Positions 1 to 9,607 of a stretch of 14,000 bases of DNA are shown piece after piece. The notes below the pieces were generated by a model. The model was given only the letters and a program-made list of their open reading frames with translations, made no database searches and had not been told where the DNA came from. A program made the translations under genes and the position numbers. The DNA lies in contig CM022673.1 in the NCBI GenBank assembly GCA_012295275.1, positions 17,897,310-17,911,309 on the forward strand, written 5' to 3'. This DNA comes from Chrysomallon squamiferum (lineage: Eukaryota > Mollusca > Gastropoda > Neomphalida > Peltospiridae). The first letter of the stretch is position 1. Every line of letters starts with the position of its first letter.

Positions 1-291
1 TTAATGGAATAAAAACGTTTTAATTTTTTAATACTTTTCTTTTTTTGTTGTTGTTAAAAAAGAATGTTTTTGATTTCTTTTTCTTGTTTTGATAATTTGT
101 CATGCTGAGAATATTTTACTTAGGTAGAGTTTATTAATTTAAAGCAAAATGTAATTATTGTGTGTGTCTGAAGGTATGTATAATTATATGTGTTGCTGAG
201 TGTGCACCAGTGTGTATGTAACAACAAACATGTTTTATTTACTTACCTGTTTAGATTTATTACAGTTGTAAGTAAATGTTGGTAACATTTG

Positions 292-314
292 ATATATATA
301 TATATATATATATA
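292..314. repeat. (TA)n microsatellite
   Basis: This is an uninterrupted AT dinucleotide run of about 11 units. The flanks on both sides (1-490) are ordinary A+T-rich unique sequence with no coding signal. Confidence 0.95.
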
Positions 315-489
315 AGTGATTAAACATTAGAAATAAAGATTAGATAAATACAGGCAATTAAAGTTTGATAAGGTAAATAAATCTAAGAGTTAATAAGAAT
401 GGTTGACATTTTGTGAGTGGTTATTTTCAAATAAAATAATTCATATGAACTATTAATTTAAAATATTTAATATGAAAGAATAAAGAAAA

Positions 490-860
490 GTGGATTTTTA
501 AATTTCATTTATTTTATTATTTATTTTACTTTATTTATTTATTTATTTATTTATTCATTTTATTATTTATTTTACTTTATTTATTTATTTATTTATTCAT
601 TTTATTATTTATTTTACTTCATTTATTTATTTATTTTATTATTTATTTTACTTCATTTATTTATTTATTTATTTTATTATTTATTTTACTTTATTTATTT
701 ATTTATTTATTCATTTTATTATTTATTTTACTTCATTTATTTATTTATTTATTTATTTATTTTATTTTTATTTCATTTTCATTTTATTATTGTATTTATT
801 TATTTAATTGTTTATTTTTATTTATTTATTTATGTACTTTTTTATTTATTTATTTTGTTG
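490..860. repeat. TTTA tetranucleotide array with nested minisatellite
   Basis: The array is dominated by TTTA units. A 19-base motif, TTTTATTATTTATTTTACT, recurs at 512, 558, 600, 634, 672 and 714. The start-to-start distances are 46, 42, 34, 38 and 42, so copies differ by whole tetranucleotides, as expected if slippage in the TTTA spacers occurred inside a larger tandem repeat. Copies carry TTTATTCA or TTCATTTA variants. After about 735 the array decays into less regular TTTA and TTTTA sequence. Confidence 0.92.
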
Positions 861-1130
861 CTAATTTAATTACATAGCATTTAAGGTTAAATGAAGCCAA
901 ATGAGAAAAAAATAAAAAATGACATTAATGATAGTTTTGCATTTTTACAAGATGAAGTTAAAATGAATTAAAGATTTCTAATTTATCTTTGTAATTTATT
1001 AATTTATTTGTTAATTGTTTCTGAAATTGATTGACATTAATTATTTACTAAAGAACTGTTTCATTTAAATTATTTAATGTAAACTAATTATTCACTGGAT
1101 AAATTTTATCAACATTTTCCTTCTTATTTT

Positions 1131-1198
1131 TACTATTATTATTATTGTTATTATTATTGTTATTGTTATTATTATTGTTGTAGTTGTTGTTGTTAAAA
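1131..1198. repeat. TTA/TTG trinucleotide repeat
   Basis: ATT units are interspersed with GTT units and end in a short GTT run. No gene is seen. Confidence 0.9.
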
Positions 1199-1360
1199 TA
1201 TTTAGCATTTTCTCAAAGCAGTTATTTGAAAATGTCTGATTTTCTCATAAGAATGTAATGTGTTCCATATGTCGCACATTCAGTGTAACAGAAAAATAAT
1301 CAATGTGTTCAAACAGTCATCACTACAAATCAAACTTGCACTTTAAATAAACAAATTATA

Positions 1361-1609
1361 TATTATTGTTGTTATTGTTATTACTATTGTTGTTGTTGTT
1401 GTTTTTGTTATTCCTACTGCTGCTACTATAGTTATTATTGTTGAAACTATTATTAATATTATTATCATAATCATATTTATTATCATTATTGTCATTATCA
1501 TCATCATAATCATTATCATTATTATCATTAATGCTATTACTACTACTACTGCTACAACTATTTGTTATTATTATTATCGCTTGGACAACAACAACAATAA
1601 CAACTACTG

Positions 1610-1652
<43 letters not shown>

Positions 1653-1656
1653 TTTG
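1361..1656. repeat. Trinucleotide mosaic (GTT, ATT, ATC, ACT, ATT blocks)
   Basis: The order of blocks is GTT/ATT from about 1368, ATC/ATT from about 1460 to 1530, ACT near 1540, AAC near 1586 and a clean TTA run from about 1613 to 1648. Frames that stay open here (runs of Ile, Asn, Thr or Tyr) are products of the repeat and are not genes. Confidence 0.9.
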
Positions 1657-2387
1657 TTTTTGTTCATGTAAAACCTAAGACAACATTGACAACTATTAAA
1701 CCAATGACTGATGGGACAGAATGTTTTATTATACAAGTTTATAATTTCTGTCAAGTACAGGTGTTGTGAATACTCTGTGTTACATCAAACGTTTTGTCCT
1801 CCAGTTTCAGTATGCTCCCTGTGCCCACCCAGTTTCTCTGCTGTGAAGTGTTGCGTGAGACCTCGCAAATAATTATTAATATTTTTCACCTGTCACAGAT
1901 CAAAGCAGAAACAGTAGAAGTTGTTTGATAGCAAGCTTTTGTTACAGCTTGTTACTTTGTTATTACCTGTTCAGAAATGTTGTTACATAAAGATTGTTTT
2001 TTCTGAAACTGTAAAAATTAGATCTGTTTTGCACGCTGATGTGAAAACTGAAATAAAACATGAAACAGTTCACAATTCTGACACCTTTTTTATTGTGACA
2101 TTTGGATTATTTCCAGTTCTAAACAGTGCTCCTTAATTAATTGTGACTTGGTGATATGTGATTGTTTGCTGATGTCAAGAGTAGTTGATTGTTCTGGTCA
2201 AGTGGTCAGTAAGAAGTAAAACAGTGGTATATGGACATCACCCTCTTCTGTTTTAATGTGGTCAGCTTCCTGTGGTCTTTAACTAACAATAATCATAGAA
2301 TGTTTTTAATCATATGTTATTTGTGTTAGATGTTCATCTGTTTTATTTTATTTTTAGATTGTTATACGTCTTAAACTGAGTCAAATC

Positions 2388-2453
<66 letters not shown>

Positions 2454-2479
2454 TATAATAATAATAATAATAATAAATA

Positions 2480-2571
<92 letters not shown>

Positions 2572-2691
2572 TATAATAATAATAATAAATAATATAATAA
2601 TAATAATAATAATAAATAATATAATAATAATAATAATAATAATCAATAATATAATAATAATAATAGTAGTAGTAGTAGTAGTAGTAGTAGC
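2388..2691. repeat. (AAT)n microsatellite with recurrent interruptions, ending in (AGT)n
   Basis: An AAT array of about 275 bases is broken about six times by the same short interruption (AAATAATATAAT-like), which suggests that segments of the array were duplicated as blocks. From 2664 the unit switches sharply to AGT for about nine copies and then to a CAACAGCAG remnant. Open frames across it encode only poly-Tyr or poly-Ile. Confidence 0.95.
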
Positions 2692-3535
2692 AACAGCAGT
2701 AATAATGATGGTGAGGTGCTGATAATAAATAATAATTACAATAGTATTAATAATAAAAATATTAACAGTGGCAATGGTTATAATACAATAATTATAACAT
2801 TAATGTGAATGATGGCAAATAAAGAAATAATTGTGAGTAAACAAAAACATTTGTTGATCTGTTTCTCACATCTTGTATTTTTCTCAGGTGTTAAACAAAG
2901 GTAAGAAATAAATTTTCCACTTGAGTCAGAGTTTGTAAATGTTTTCAGTTTCACCTCAGCAATTTCCCTTTTATTCTTCTGCTTTTTGTTTTAATCGTCA
3001 ACAAAATCGAAAGCATAATTCTTTTTTTTCTTTTTTCTTTTAAATTGTTACCTGCATTCAGTAACAAAAGAACAGCACTTCCTTATCATTAAAAGCATTA
3101 TTTGAGGAAAAAAAAGTGTAGTGGTACAATTATTTACGCAGATAATGCAACAATAACTAGCATGCTTCACTACAGCGTGGAAGTCGGACACCTGCGTTTG
3201 AAAGGCCACCACTACTACAACATGATCGGCTAAGGCCATGTTTTTCAGAATTGTGTAATTTAGCAGACCTGTTCTTCTTTTCTAGAAAAATACCAAACAA
3301 TCACTAAATTGGCCGAGATAAAAAGGCTTGAGAAGCTGCTAATGGATAGGACAACGATGCCAATGTTGCAGCGTCTTTTCTGTGTGCAGAGCCTCATTGT
3401 TTCAAGTCTGCCTCTCTATTGGAGAAATAGATTTTTGAAATAAATGATAGGAGAGAGCAGGGCATGACAATACTGTTTTACAAATTGTTTGTAGACTTTT
3501 TCTTTCTGTTCACAAATGAAAGAGATAAAAAAATA

Positions 3536-3558
3536 TTTTTTTTTTTTTTTTTTTTTTT
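3536..3558. repeat. Poly-T tract
   Basis: This is a run of 23 T residues in A+T-rich sequence. It could be the poly-A tail of a minus-strand retroinsertion, but no element body is recognised beside it. Confidence 0.9.
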
Positions 3559-3669
3559 AAACTGTTTGGTTGCTCAGGGAAACAAAATCATGTTTATTAT
3601 AGACTCAGTCTTTAAAGAATATGTGATAACATATAATGTGTCATTTGTATTACTATTTGTAAAATCTTT

Positions 3670-3712
3670 TCTTCTTCTTCTTCTTATTATTATTATTTTA
3701 ATTTTTATTTTT
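3670..3712. repeat. TTC then TTA trinucleotide repeat
   Basis: A short TTC run passes directly into a TTA run, a small example of the block-switching trinucleotides seen elsewhere in the window. Confidence 0.85.
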
Positions 3713-3762
3713 CATTTTGATTAATTGATTTAATTGTTTTTTAAATATTTGTGGTATATTTT

Positions 3763-3835
3763 ACACACACACACACACAGACACACACATACACACACAT
3801 ATATGTATGTATATTTGTATGTACATATATGTTAT
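3763..3835. repeat. (AC)n followed by TATG/TATA-rich repeat
   Basis: An interrupted AC dinucleotide run up to about 3800 continues into TATG, TATA and TACATA units. His-Thr and Tyr-Val open frames over it come from the repeat. Confidence 0.92.
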
Positions 3836-3974
3836 TTTGTTTCCAATATTATTTTGCAAGTAATATATTCAACAACAGCAAAAAATTGTTATCCATTAAA
3901 ATTTCTCTTTTTCTTTTCTATTGTTTGTTTTTTTTTGGTTGTTTATTATTTTCAAATTCATTTCTTTATTTGTA

Positions 3975-3998
3975 ATTATTATTATTATTATTATTATA

Positions 3999-4043
<45 letters not shown>
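3975..4043. repeat. (ATT)n microsatellite
   Basis: This ATT array is almost perfect, with one TAAT interruption near 3997. It lies directly beside the SINE-like relic. Read on the minus strand, the relic's B-box-like end runs into this AAT tail, a common position for SINE-seeded microsatellites. Confidence 0.93.
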
Positions 4044-4059
4044 TTATTGTTTGTTTATC

Positions 4060-4215
4060 TGAACAATGGTATTTGAACTTAATACGAATTAAACCAGCCA
4101 CGAAACCATCATTCCCATTGTGCCACCCCCCTTCCCCTATCCCCCGTGTTCTGTTTGCTCGACTAAAACACTTGAGTATTTGTTTTCCTGTGCCAGCACA
4201 CTGCACACACGATGT
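4060..4215 (-). mobile_element. Possible decayed tRNA-derived SINE (cephalopod type)
   Basis: On the minus strand the order is GTGCTGGCACAGG, a diverged middle, then TTCGTGGCTGG, TTAATTCG and AAGTTCAAATACC. The last resembles a tRNA B box (GGTTCGANTCC). The arrangement GCTGGCAG..., TTCGTC..., GTTC, GAGTTCAAATTCC is what I remember of octopus and squid SINE heads. Here the middle is disrupted by a C-rich insertion near 4127-4145. The 3' side runs into the ATT array. The relic is old and incomplete, with no target-site duplication found. Confidence 0.35.
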
Positions 4216-4445
4216 TAATGATGTTGCGGCTGGTGAGGAGGACACACACGTACAGCTAAACCCGAGTTAAGCATGTTGTACACACACTAAGTATGACCTC
4301 ACTTTGTGTAAACATTTACACACATACACTTTTACACAAACAGTTCATACCACATACCGCAGTCTTGTTGTTTTTTTGTTTTGTTTAATTGTAAAGATGA
4401 TGCAAGTGTTAATATTGGGTATATTGTTTATTTATATTCGATTTA

Positions 4446-4492
4446 GAAAGAAAGAGAGAAAAAGAGAGAGAGAGAAACAGAGAGTGAGAGAA
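4446..4492. repeat. GA-rich purine tract
   Basis: Mostly GA and GAAA units, all purine on the + strand apart from a few interruptions. No gene is seen. Confidence 0.85.
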
Positions 4493-4881
4493 CGTCTTTT
4501 AGGTTTTTCTTTTAATTTTTCCTTCCTTTGATCTGTCATTCTTTGTATTCTTTCATTCATCTATCATCTAAGTTTTATAATGACACATATAAATTAGAAA
4601 TGTAGTTTTCATAAATGCATTTTTTAAGTCTTTCTTTTTCATAATTTTTTCGTTTTTTTTTCTTTATTTATTTACTTATTTGTTATAATATTTTTTATAA
4701 TTCCTTACATTTTTCAAAATCACATTTTTCATAATACCACACATGAGATAATTATGTTACTTTTCATTAGCATGGCTTTTAATGGGTTTTGTTTCTGTAT
4801 TTTTTTAATGTCACTCAATGGTTTATGGTCCCTCAATGCTCTTGTAAACAAAATTATTTCTTTCTGGTCTCAGCTTCCCAC

Positions 4882-4994
4882 TGTGTGTTTGTGTGTGTGT
4901 TTGTGTGTGTGTGTGTGAGTGTGCGTGTGTGTGTGTGAGTGTGTGTGTGTGTGTGTGTGCATGTGTGTGTGAGTGCATGCATGAGTGTGTGTGA

Positions 4995-5032
<38 letters not shown>
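4882..5032. repeat. Compound (GT)n-(GA)n microsatellite
   Basis: About 130 bases of GT repeat, with GAGT, GCGT and GCAT interruptions, switch at 5011 to an uninterrupted GA run of about 11 units. The GT part is alternating purine-pyrimidine sequence; the GA part is purine only. Confidence 0.95.
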
Positions 5033-5033
<1 letters not shown>

Positions 5034-5136
5034 GTGCTAATGATTTTTATTTTAGCTTGTGAGAAAACTGTTTTTATTACATCAGGCTCATTGAGTTCAT
5101 TCCATCTCTTAACAAAGTATTTGATTGGTGCTTTTT

Positions 5137-5143
5137 AATAATA

Positions 5144-5174
<31 letters not shown>

Positions 5175-5321
5175 GAAGAAGAAGAATAACAACAACAACA
5201 ACAACAAATAATAAATAATAATAATAGTAGTAGTAGTGGTGGTGGTGGTAGTAGTAGTATTAGTATTAGTAATAGTAATAGTATTGTTAGTAACAAAACT
5301 AATGGTTTTAGTAGTAGTAGT

Positions 5322-5358
<37 letters not shown>

Positions 5359-5430
5359 ATTAAATAATAATTAAAATAAATAATAATAATAAAAAAACAA
5401 GAATAAATAAAAATAACAATGATAATAATC
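5137..5430. repeat. Trinucleotide mosaic with homogeneous AAT, AAG, AAC, AGT and GGT blocks
   Basis: Blocks follow each other with sharp borders: AAT/GAT from 5137, AAG about 5173-5185, AAC about 5188-5207, AAT, AGT from 5225, GGT about 5237-5249, AGT, then ATTAGT and AATAGT hexamers, AGT about 5310-5321, AAT about 5324-5355, and an A-rich remnant. The minus-strand open frame across it is low-complexity read-through. Confidence 0.93.
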
Positions 5431-5903
5431 ACTTGCTTAAACCTTCAAGCAAGAATTGTTTTTAAAGTGTTTGTTTCTAAATAATTAATAAGAATATATA
5501 TATTTGTAATGGTTGCCTGTATATCAAACGAACACTCTACCCTTAGACTATGTGTGTGTATAAGAATTAAAAGCATGGACTATGTGTGGTGTTACAGATA
5601 TTGTTGTCACAATTTGAAGTCGCTGGAGTGTGACATCAGCTGTCACTTTGTAAGTGATTCAAACAAATATGAAAATTACATCTTATCACGTAATCTATTG
5701 TGACACGCTTGACTGGTCAGTGTTTTGTAAATGTGTTCAGTGGAGCAGGACCCATGACTATTGTTTGACTAACAAATATCAGATTTAGTTAGTTGTGTTA
5801 GTTCAGTGATATCTCACATCTTGACAGTGTGAAATGTTCTGAAATAATTCATAGCCTTTTCAAGGTATCAAAGCATAATGGGAAATGATTTGTAAGTAAC
5901 AAT

Positions 5904-5934
5904 AAAAAAAATAAAAATAAAAATAAAAATAATA
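5904..5934. repeat. (AAAAAT)n repeat
   Basis: Several AAAAAT hexamers follow a short A run. No gene is seen in 5440-5985 around it. Confidence 0.85.
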
Positions 5935-5976
5935 GTATTAGTCTGACAGTAATGTAATTGTTCTATAAATGAGGTT

Positions 5977-5984
<8 letters not shown>

Positions 5985-6013
<29 letters not shown>

Positions 6014-6330
6014 GACTAATTTAATAATTAGAAAGATTTAAATAATTTCATAACAGTATTATAACATCATTTATCCTTGGTTTTATCATTTTTATTCATT
6101 TATTTGTATATATGTTTTAGTTTTTTTATTGTTTTTATTATATATATATATATATGGACCATGTGTAAAAATGTGTAATTTTTAAGAATATTAATATGGC
6201 CTTTGAAAACTACTGACTTGCAATGAAAATAAAGATACCCATATATTTTAATATTAGTATATATATTTGAAAAAAAAAAAAAAAAAAAAAAAAAAATAAA
6301 AAAAAAGGAATAAAAAAAAAAAAAAAAATA
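5985..6330. repeat. Segment bounded by poly-T and poly-A, possible retroposed sequence
   Basis: A run of 29 T (5985-6013) and a run of 27 A (6270-6296, followed by further A-rich sequence to about 6328) flank roughly 255 bases of unique A+T-rich sequence. The inner part contains AATAAA at 6228-6233, 37 bases before the A run, the spacing expected between a polyadenylation signal and a tail. A TA run lies at 6139-6155. The body is not recognised and no target-site duplication was identified, so chance homopolymers remain possible. Confidence 0.4.
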
Positions 6331-6887
6331 ATAAGCACCACTATGGTTTTTTAATCTCATTATTTATATTATATGGTCAAAAAACTAAAAAGTAAAGTGT
6401 TGAAAAAGAAACAAAAAATGATATCTTCATATTCCCCTTGATTTCAGCTACACAACAAACCAAATTATTAAGTAATCAAATTGTTTTCAAATAAAAATGT
6501 GTGTACTACAACCGCAGTTACATTTTTACTGTTAATTTGATAGCCATTATTTTTCTTTGTTTTTTTATTTACATTCTTTTTCTTCTTCTTTTTAGACATT
6601 TTTGTGGTTTTGTGGTTTAAGTATAAACTTTAAGTGTTTGAAATTTGATTCACATAAAAGTCAGATGACACAGATGTCAAACAGAATGTCTTTGTTTAAG
6701 ATATCAACAGCTGGACATGTAGATAAATGTTTGTAAAATAAAAACACGAAAATATCTACATCAGTCCAACAGTCCAATTTTTATCAGGAAAATGAAATTA
6801 CATTTTTTTCTGACTTTTTTTCTTAATCATTTTCTGTCATTTCTACATCTTTATTTCTTTACTTTTTCTAATTTTTTTTCTTTTCTC

Positions 6888-6917
6888 TCTTTTCTCTCTC
6901 TCTCTCTCTCTCTCTTT

Positions 6918-7008
<91 letters not shown>

Positions 7009-7055
7009 CATATATATATATATCTGGCTTTTCTTTTTTTCTCTCTCTCTTTCTC
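6888..7055. repeat. (TC)n polypyrimidine microsatellite
   Basis: The core at 6921-7000 is about 40 uninterrupted TC units, flanked by TTTTC and CTCTC interruptions and a TATA run near 7011-7022. The + strand is nearly pure pyrimidine for over 100 bases. The Ser-Leu open frame over it is not a gene. Confidence 0.96.
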
Positions 7056-7330
7056 TGTGTTTTAAGTACTAATGTTACTTATTTAAAGTAAATAATATTT
7101 CCACGCTGGAAGTAAACAAGACAGGGTGTGTGTTTAATTAGTTTTGAATGTCACTTTATACTCACCTCCAAGCAAGTAACTAATTACAAATGTTAACATG
7201 CAGGATTTACTGTCCACCAGTCACTAATTAAGAAAAACAAAAATACAAGTAAGGAAGTCTGAAATATTTTTTTTAAACTTCTTTCTCTGTATTTGTGTAT
7301 TATTTATGTGTTGAAACTTCAATGTTGATC

Positions 7331-7397
7331 AGACAGAGACAGATAGAGAGGAAAAAGAGGCATAGACAGAGACAGACAGAGAAAAAGACAGAGAGAT
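7331..7397. repeat. GACA/GAGA purine-rich repeat
   Basis: Degenerate units of GACAGA and GATAGA make an impure microsatellite. No gene is seen. Confidence 0.85.
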
Positions 7398-7585
7398 ACA
7401 AAAAAGAAAAAAAGAGTGAATACTGCTGCTAGGACCCTTCTACAAAAACAATTGTTGTTTACTTAAGAGTGTAGTTTCATGTGTTAGTGAGGTGTAGAAT
7501 ATAACAAGTATTAAACAGACTCAGACAGTTGAAAAAAAAACTTCACTCATTTGTCCATCGTTAGGCAATCATTTGTTTTATTTAT

Positions 7586-7694
7586 AAAGAAATCATATTT
7601 TATTTCAATTAAAAAACTCATTATTATAGTCTCTTTCAAAGAAATCACATTACTAAATTTTATTTCAGTTAAAAAGCTCATTATAGTTTCTTAC
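7586..7694. repeat. Two-copy imperfect tandem duplication (52 and 57 bases)
   Basis: Copy 1 (7586-7637) and copy 2 (7638-7694) share AAAGAAATCA, TTTTATTTCA, GTTAAAAA or ATTAAAAA, CTCATTATAG and a CTTTC or CTTAC end. A third partial copy (AAAGAA) starts at 7695. An open frame happens to cross both copies, but its sequence is Lys/Ile/Phe-rich with no domain. Confidence 0.8.
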
Positions 7695-8026
7695 AAAGAA
7701 CATGCTTTTTCCTGTTGTTTTTTTAAATTATTTTTATTCATTTTTCACTTTTTATTGCCATATTAAACATTTTCATTGCCTCATAGCAAACACACAAATG
7801 AGACACCAGTCAAGAATTCTGTCATAGCTCTTGTTATTTTTGAAAACGTGTTACAGCCGAGTGTTTGCTGAAAACAACCCTGTTTATACATTAATAATAA
7901 GAAACAGCAGGTTACATGTTTGAGAAGTCTCATTTCTTATCATGCTTTGCTGCCGTTGACAAATGTTGCAGTTTTGATGATTTTATTAAATCTATTAACC
8001 AGATTATATGGTGATGTGTTGAGATT

Positions 8027-8107
8027 CAGGTAAAATCACAGTGGAAATTTCACTTGTTTATGCCTACCATTAACTGGACTAATGGTGGGTGAAATTTCTC
8101 TTACCTG
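8027..8107. repeat. Interrupted 81-base inverted repeat (hairpin)
   Basis: Three stem segments pair in order. CAGGTAA (8027-8033) pairs with TTACCTG (8101-8107). GAAATTTCAC (8044-8053) pairs with GTGAAATTTC (8089-8098). CCTACCATTA (8063-8072) pairs with TAATGGTGGG (8080-8089) with one G-T pair; this stem and the middle one compete for 8089. The loop is ACTGGAC. Left-side bulges are about 10 and 9 bases, while the right side is nearly continuous. It could be a decayed foldback element or a structured RNA; the large one-sided bulges argue against a standard pre-miRNA. Confidence 0.75.
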
Positions 8108-8379
8108 CTTAATTAGCCGGGCTGTATTTTGAATCGTTCAGCTGTTGAAAAAACTCATCAAATATTGATCAAATGCAGTAAGGTAGAACTGAAAATCTTT
8201 TTATTGAAACTTTGTCAGTGTTGATTACTTTGCACCATTGGCATCTCAATATTAAAAAAATATATATTAATAATAAAAAAACAACAAAAAAAAATGCTTG
8301 TTTAAATATATCTAAGTAATAATTTGTTGTTTCTGAAATAATTGTAAATTTTATGTTTTATATATACTTTATATTGTTG

Positions 8380-8432
8380 TTTCAAGGTGTGTATGGATGT
8401 ATGTATGTGTGTACATGTGCATGTGTGTTTGT
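8380..8432. repeat. TGTATG-rich degenerate repeat
   Basis: GTGT, ATGT and ATGGATGT units form a short alternating purine-pyrimidine patch, followed at about 8444-8640 by strongly T- and C-biased sequence with no coding signal. Confidence 0.75.
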
Positions 8433-9434
8433 TTTATTAATTACTTTTTTCTTCTTTTTTGTTGTTTTTTTCTTCCAGTTTCCTTTTTAAAAATTTTCTT
8501 TTTTGTCACTTCATTCTTCTCTTCTTCATTTAATTTTCCTTTTCTTTATTTTTCTTTTCTTTTTCCTTATCATTTATTTCTTTATGTTTTCTTCACAATT
8601 CTTCTCCTCTTCATTGTGCAAATCTCTTTTTCTATTTTCAATATTATTTACTTTTTAATGTGCTAATCTGTAAACCATGGATGCACAACCTGTTATTGTT
8701 ATCCTCGTTTTAAAAAACTAAGCGTCTCAATTGATGTAATTTTTGTAATTGGCTTGGTTCTTAAACTGTAATTAATATTAATACGTTACCCTAGCGCTGT
8801 TTCTGATATCAATACCACCATGTTTATCTAATTTGAAAATTATCTGGGTATGCTGCAATAAATTAATGATCAAGTCAAGTAATTTGTGTTAGGTTCTTTC
8901 ACATCGTGAAAACAGTGATAAATATTTCAAACTATACATTTGTCCAAGAATTCTTTTAGTTTGAAAACTTAAGCTTTTGGCCAGGCAGAGTTATTGAAGC
9001 AAGTGTGCAGTGATTAGAGAAAACTTTGTTTGGAGTAATCGATGTGAGATAAACAGCCTATGTCCGAGACTTCCCTATTGTCACAGCGAATCGTTTCCAA
9101 TCGGAAATCAAAATTAATTGTTTTAGATTAGTGATCAAAGCTGAATAAGCAGTGAGGTGTTGAAATATGAGATTGAATCAACATTTCTTTTTATTATTTA
9201 AAGAAATTATATCTTTGCAGTCATTAGCACGAAACAGAGATGTTTTATGTGTGATATTTTACATATACATTATTTATGTTACCAGGCAGATTTCTCTATA
9301 CAGTATTAACTGATTTCTTCTGTGTCTCTCCCTCTCTCCTCTCTTTCTGCCTCTATGTTTTCTTTTCTTCTTTCTTTTTTCTGTTTTTTGTCATTCATTG
9401 TCCTGACATTTTTTACTTAATGTATATTTTTGTT

Positions 9435-9435
9435 G

Positions 9436-9474
<39 letters not shown>

Positions 9475-9607
9475 GTGTGTGTGTGTGTGTGTGTGTGGAA
9501 AGTGAGTGAGAGAAAGACAGAGATAGAAAGAGACAGAGGAAAAAATGTCTGTGTATTTGTATTTATGCATGCATGTGTGTGTGTATGTGTGTGTGTGTGT
9601 GTGCGTG
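9435..9607. repeat. Compound GT repeat, GA-rich spacer, GT repeat
   Basis: GT runs at about 9435-9497 (one TTTT interruption at 9471-9474) and 9572-9607 flank a purine-rich GAGAAAGACAGAGA-like spacer at about 9500-9545. The GT-then-GA order repeats that at 4882-5032. Cys-Val and His-Thr open frames on the two strands are read-through. Confidence 0.94.

Noticed and set aside
512-732. Regularly spaced repeats considered as a CRISPR array.
   Set aside because: The spacers are themselves TTTA repeats and not unique sequence, and the host is a eukaryote.
1921-2136. 71-codon open frame of fairly varied composition.
   Set aside because: It has no recognisable domain, an atypical start and no splice context, and is of a length expected by chance in this amount of sequence.
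2386-2646. Long open frames encoding poly-Tyr, poly-Ile or poly-Asn.
   Set aside because: They are direct translations of AAT/ATT microsatellites. The same holds for frames over TC, GT, AC and TTTTA arrays elsewhere.
4395-4446. Frame reading KDDASVNIGYIVYLYSI, considered as the N-terminal DDSKRL-type segment.
   Set aside because: Only the Asp-Asp pair agrees. There is no convincing acceptor or donor, and a stop follows at once.
5598-5649. Possible small exon ending at a GTAAGT donor; the frame reads CCHNLKSLE, faintly like a later WDR4 segment (CCHLASLQE).
   Set aside because: The similarity covers only a few residues. The segment belongs C-terminal to exon B in the family, so it would be out of order 5 kb upstream, and the acceptor has no pyrimidine tract.
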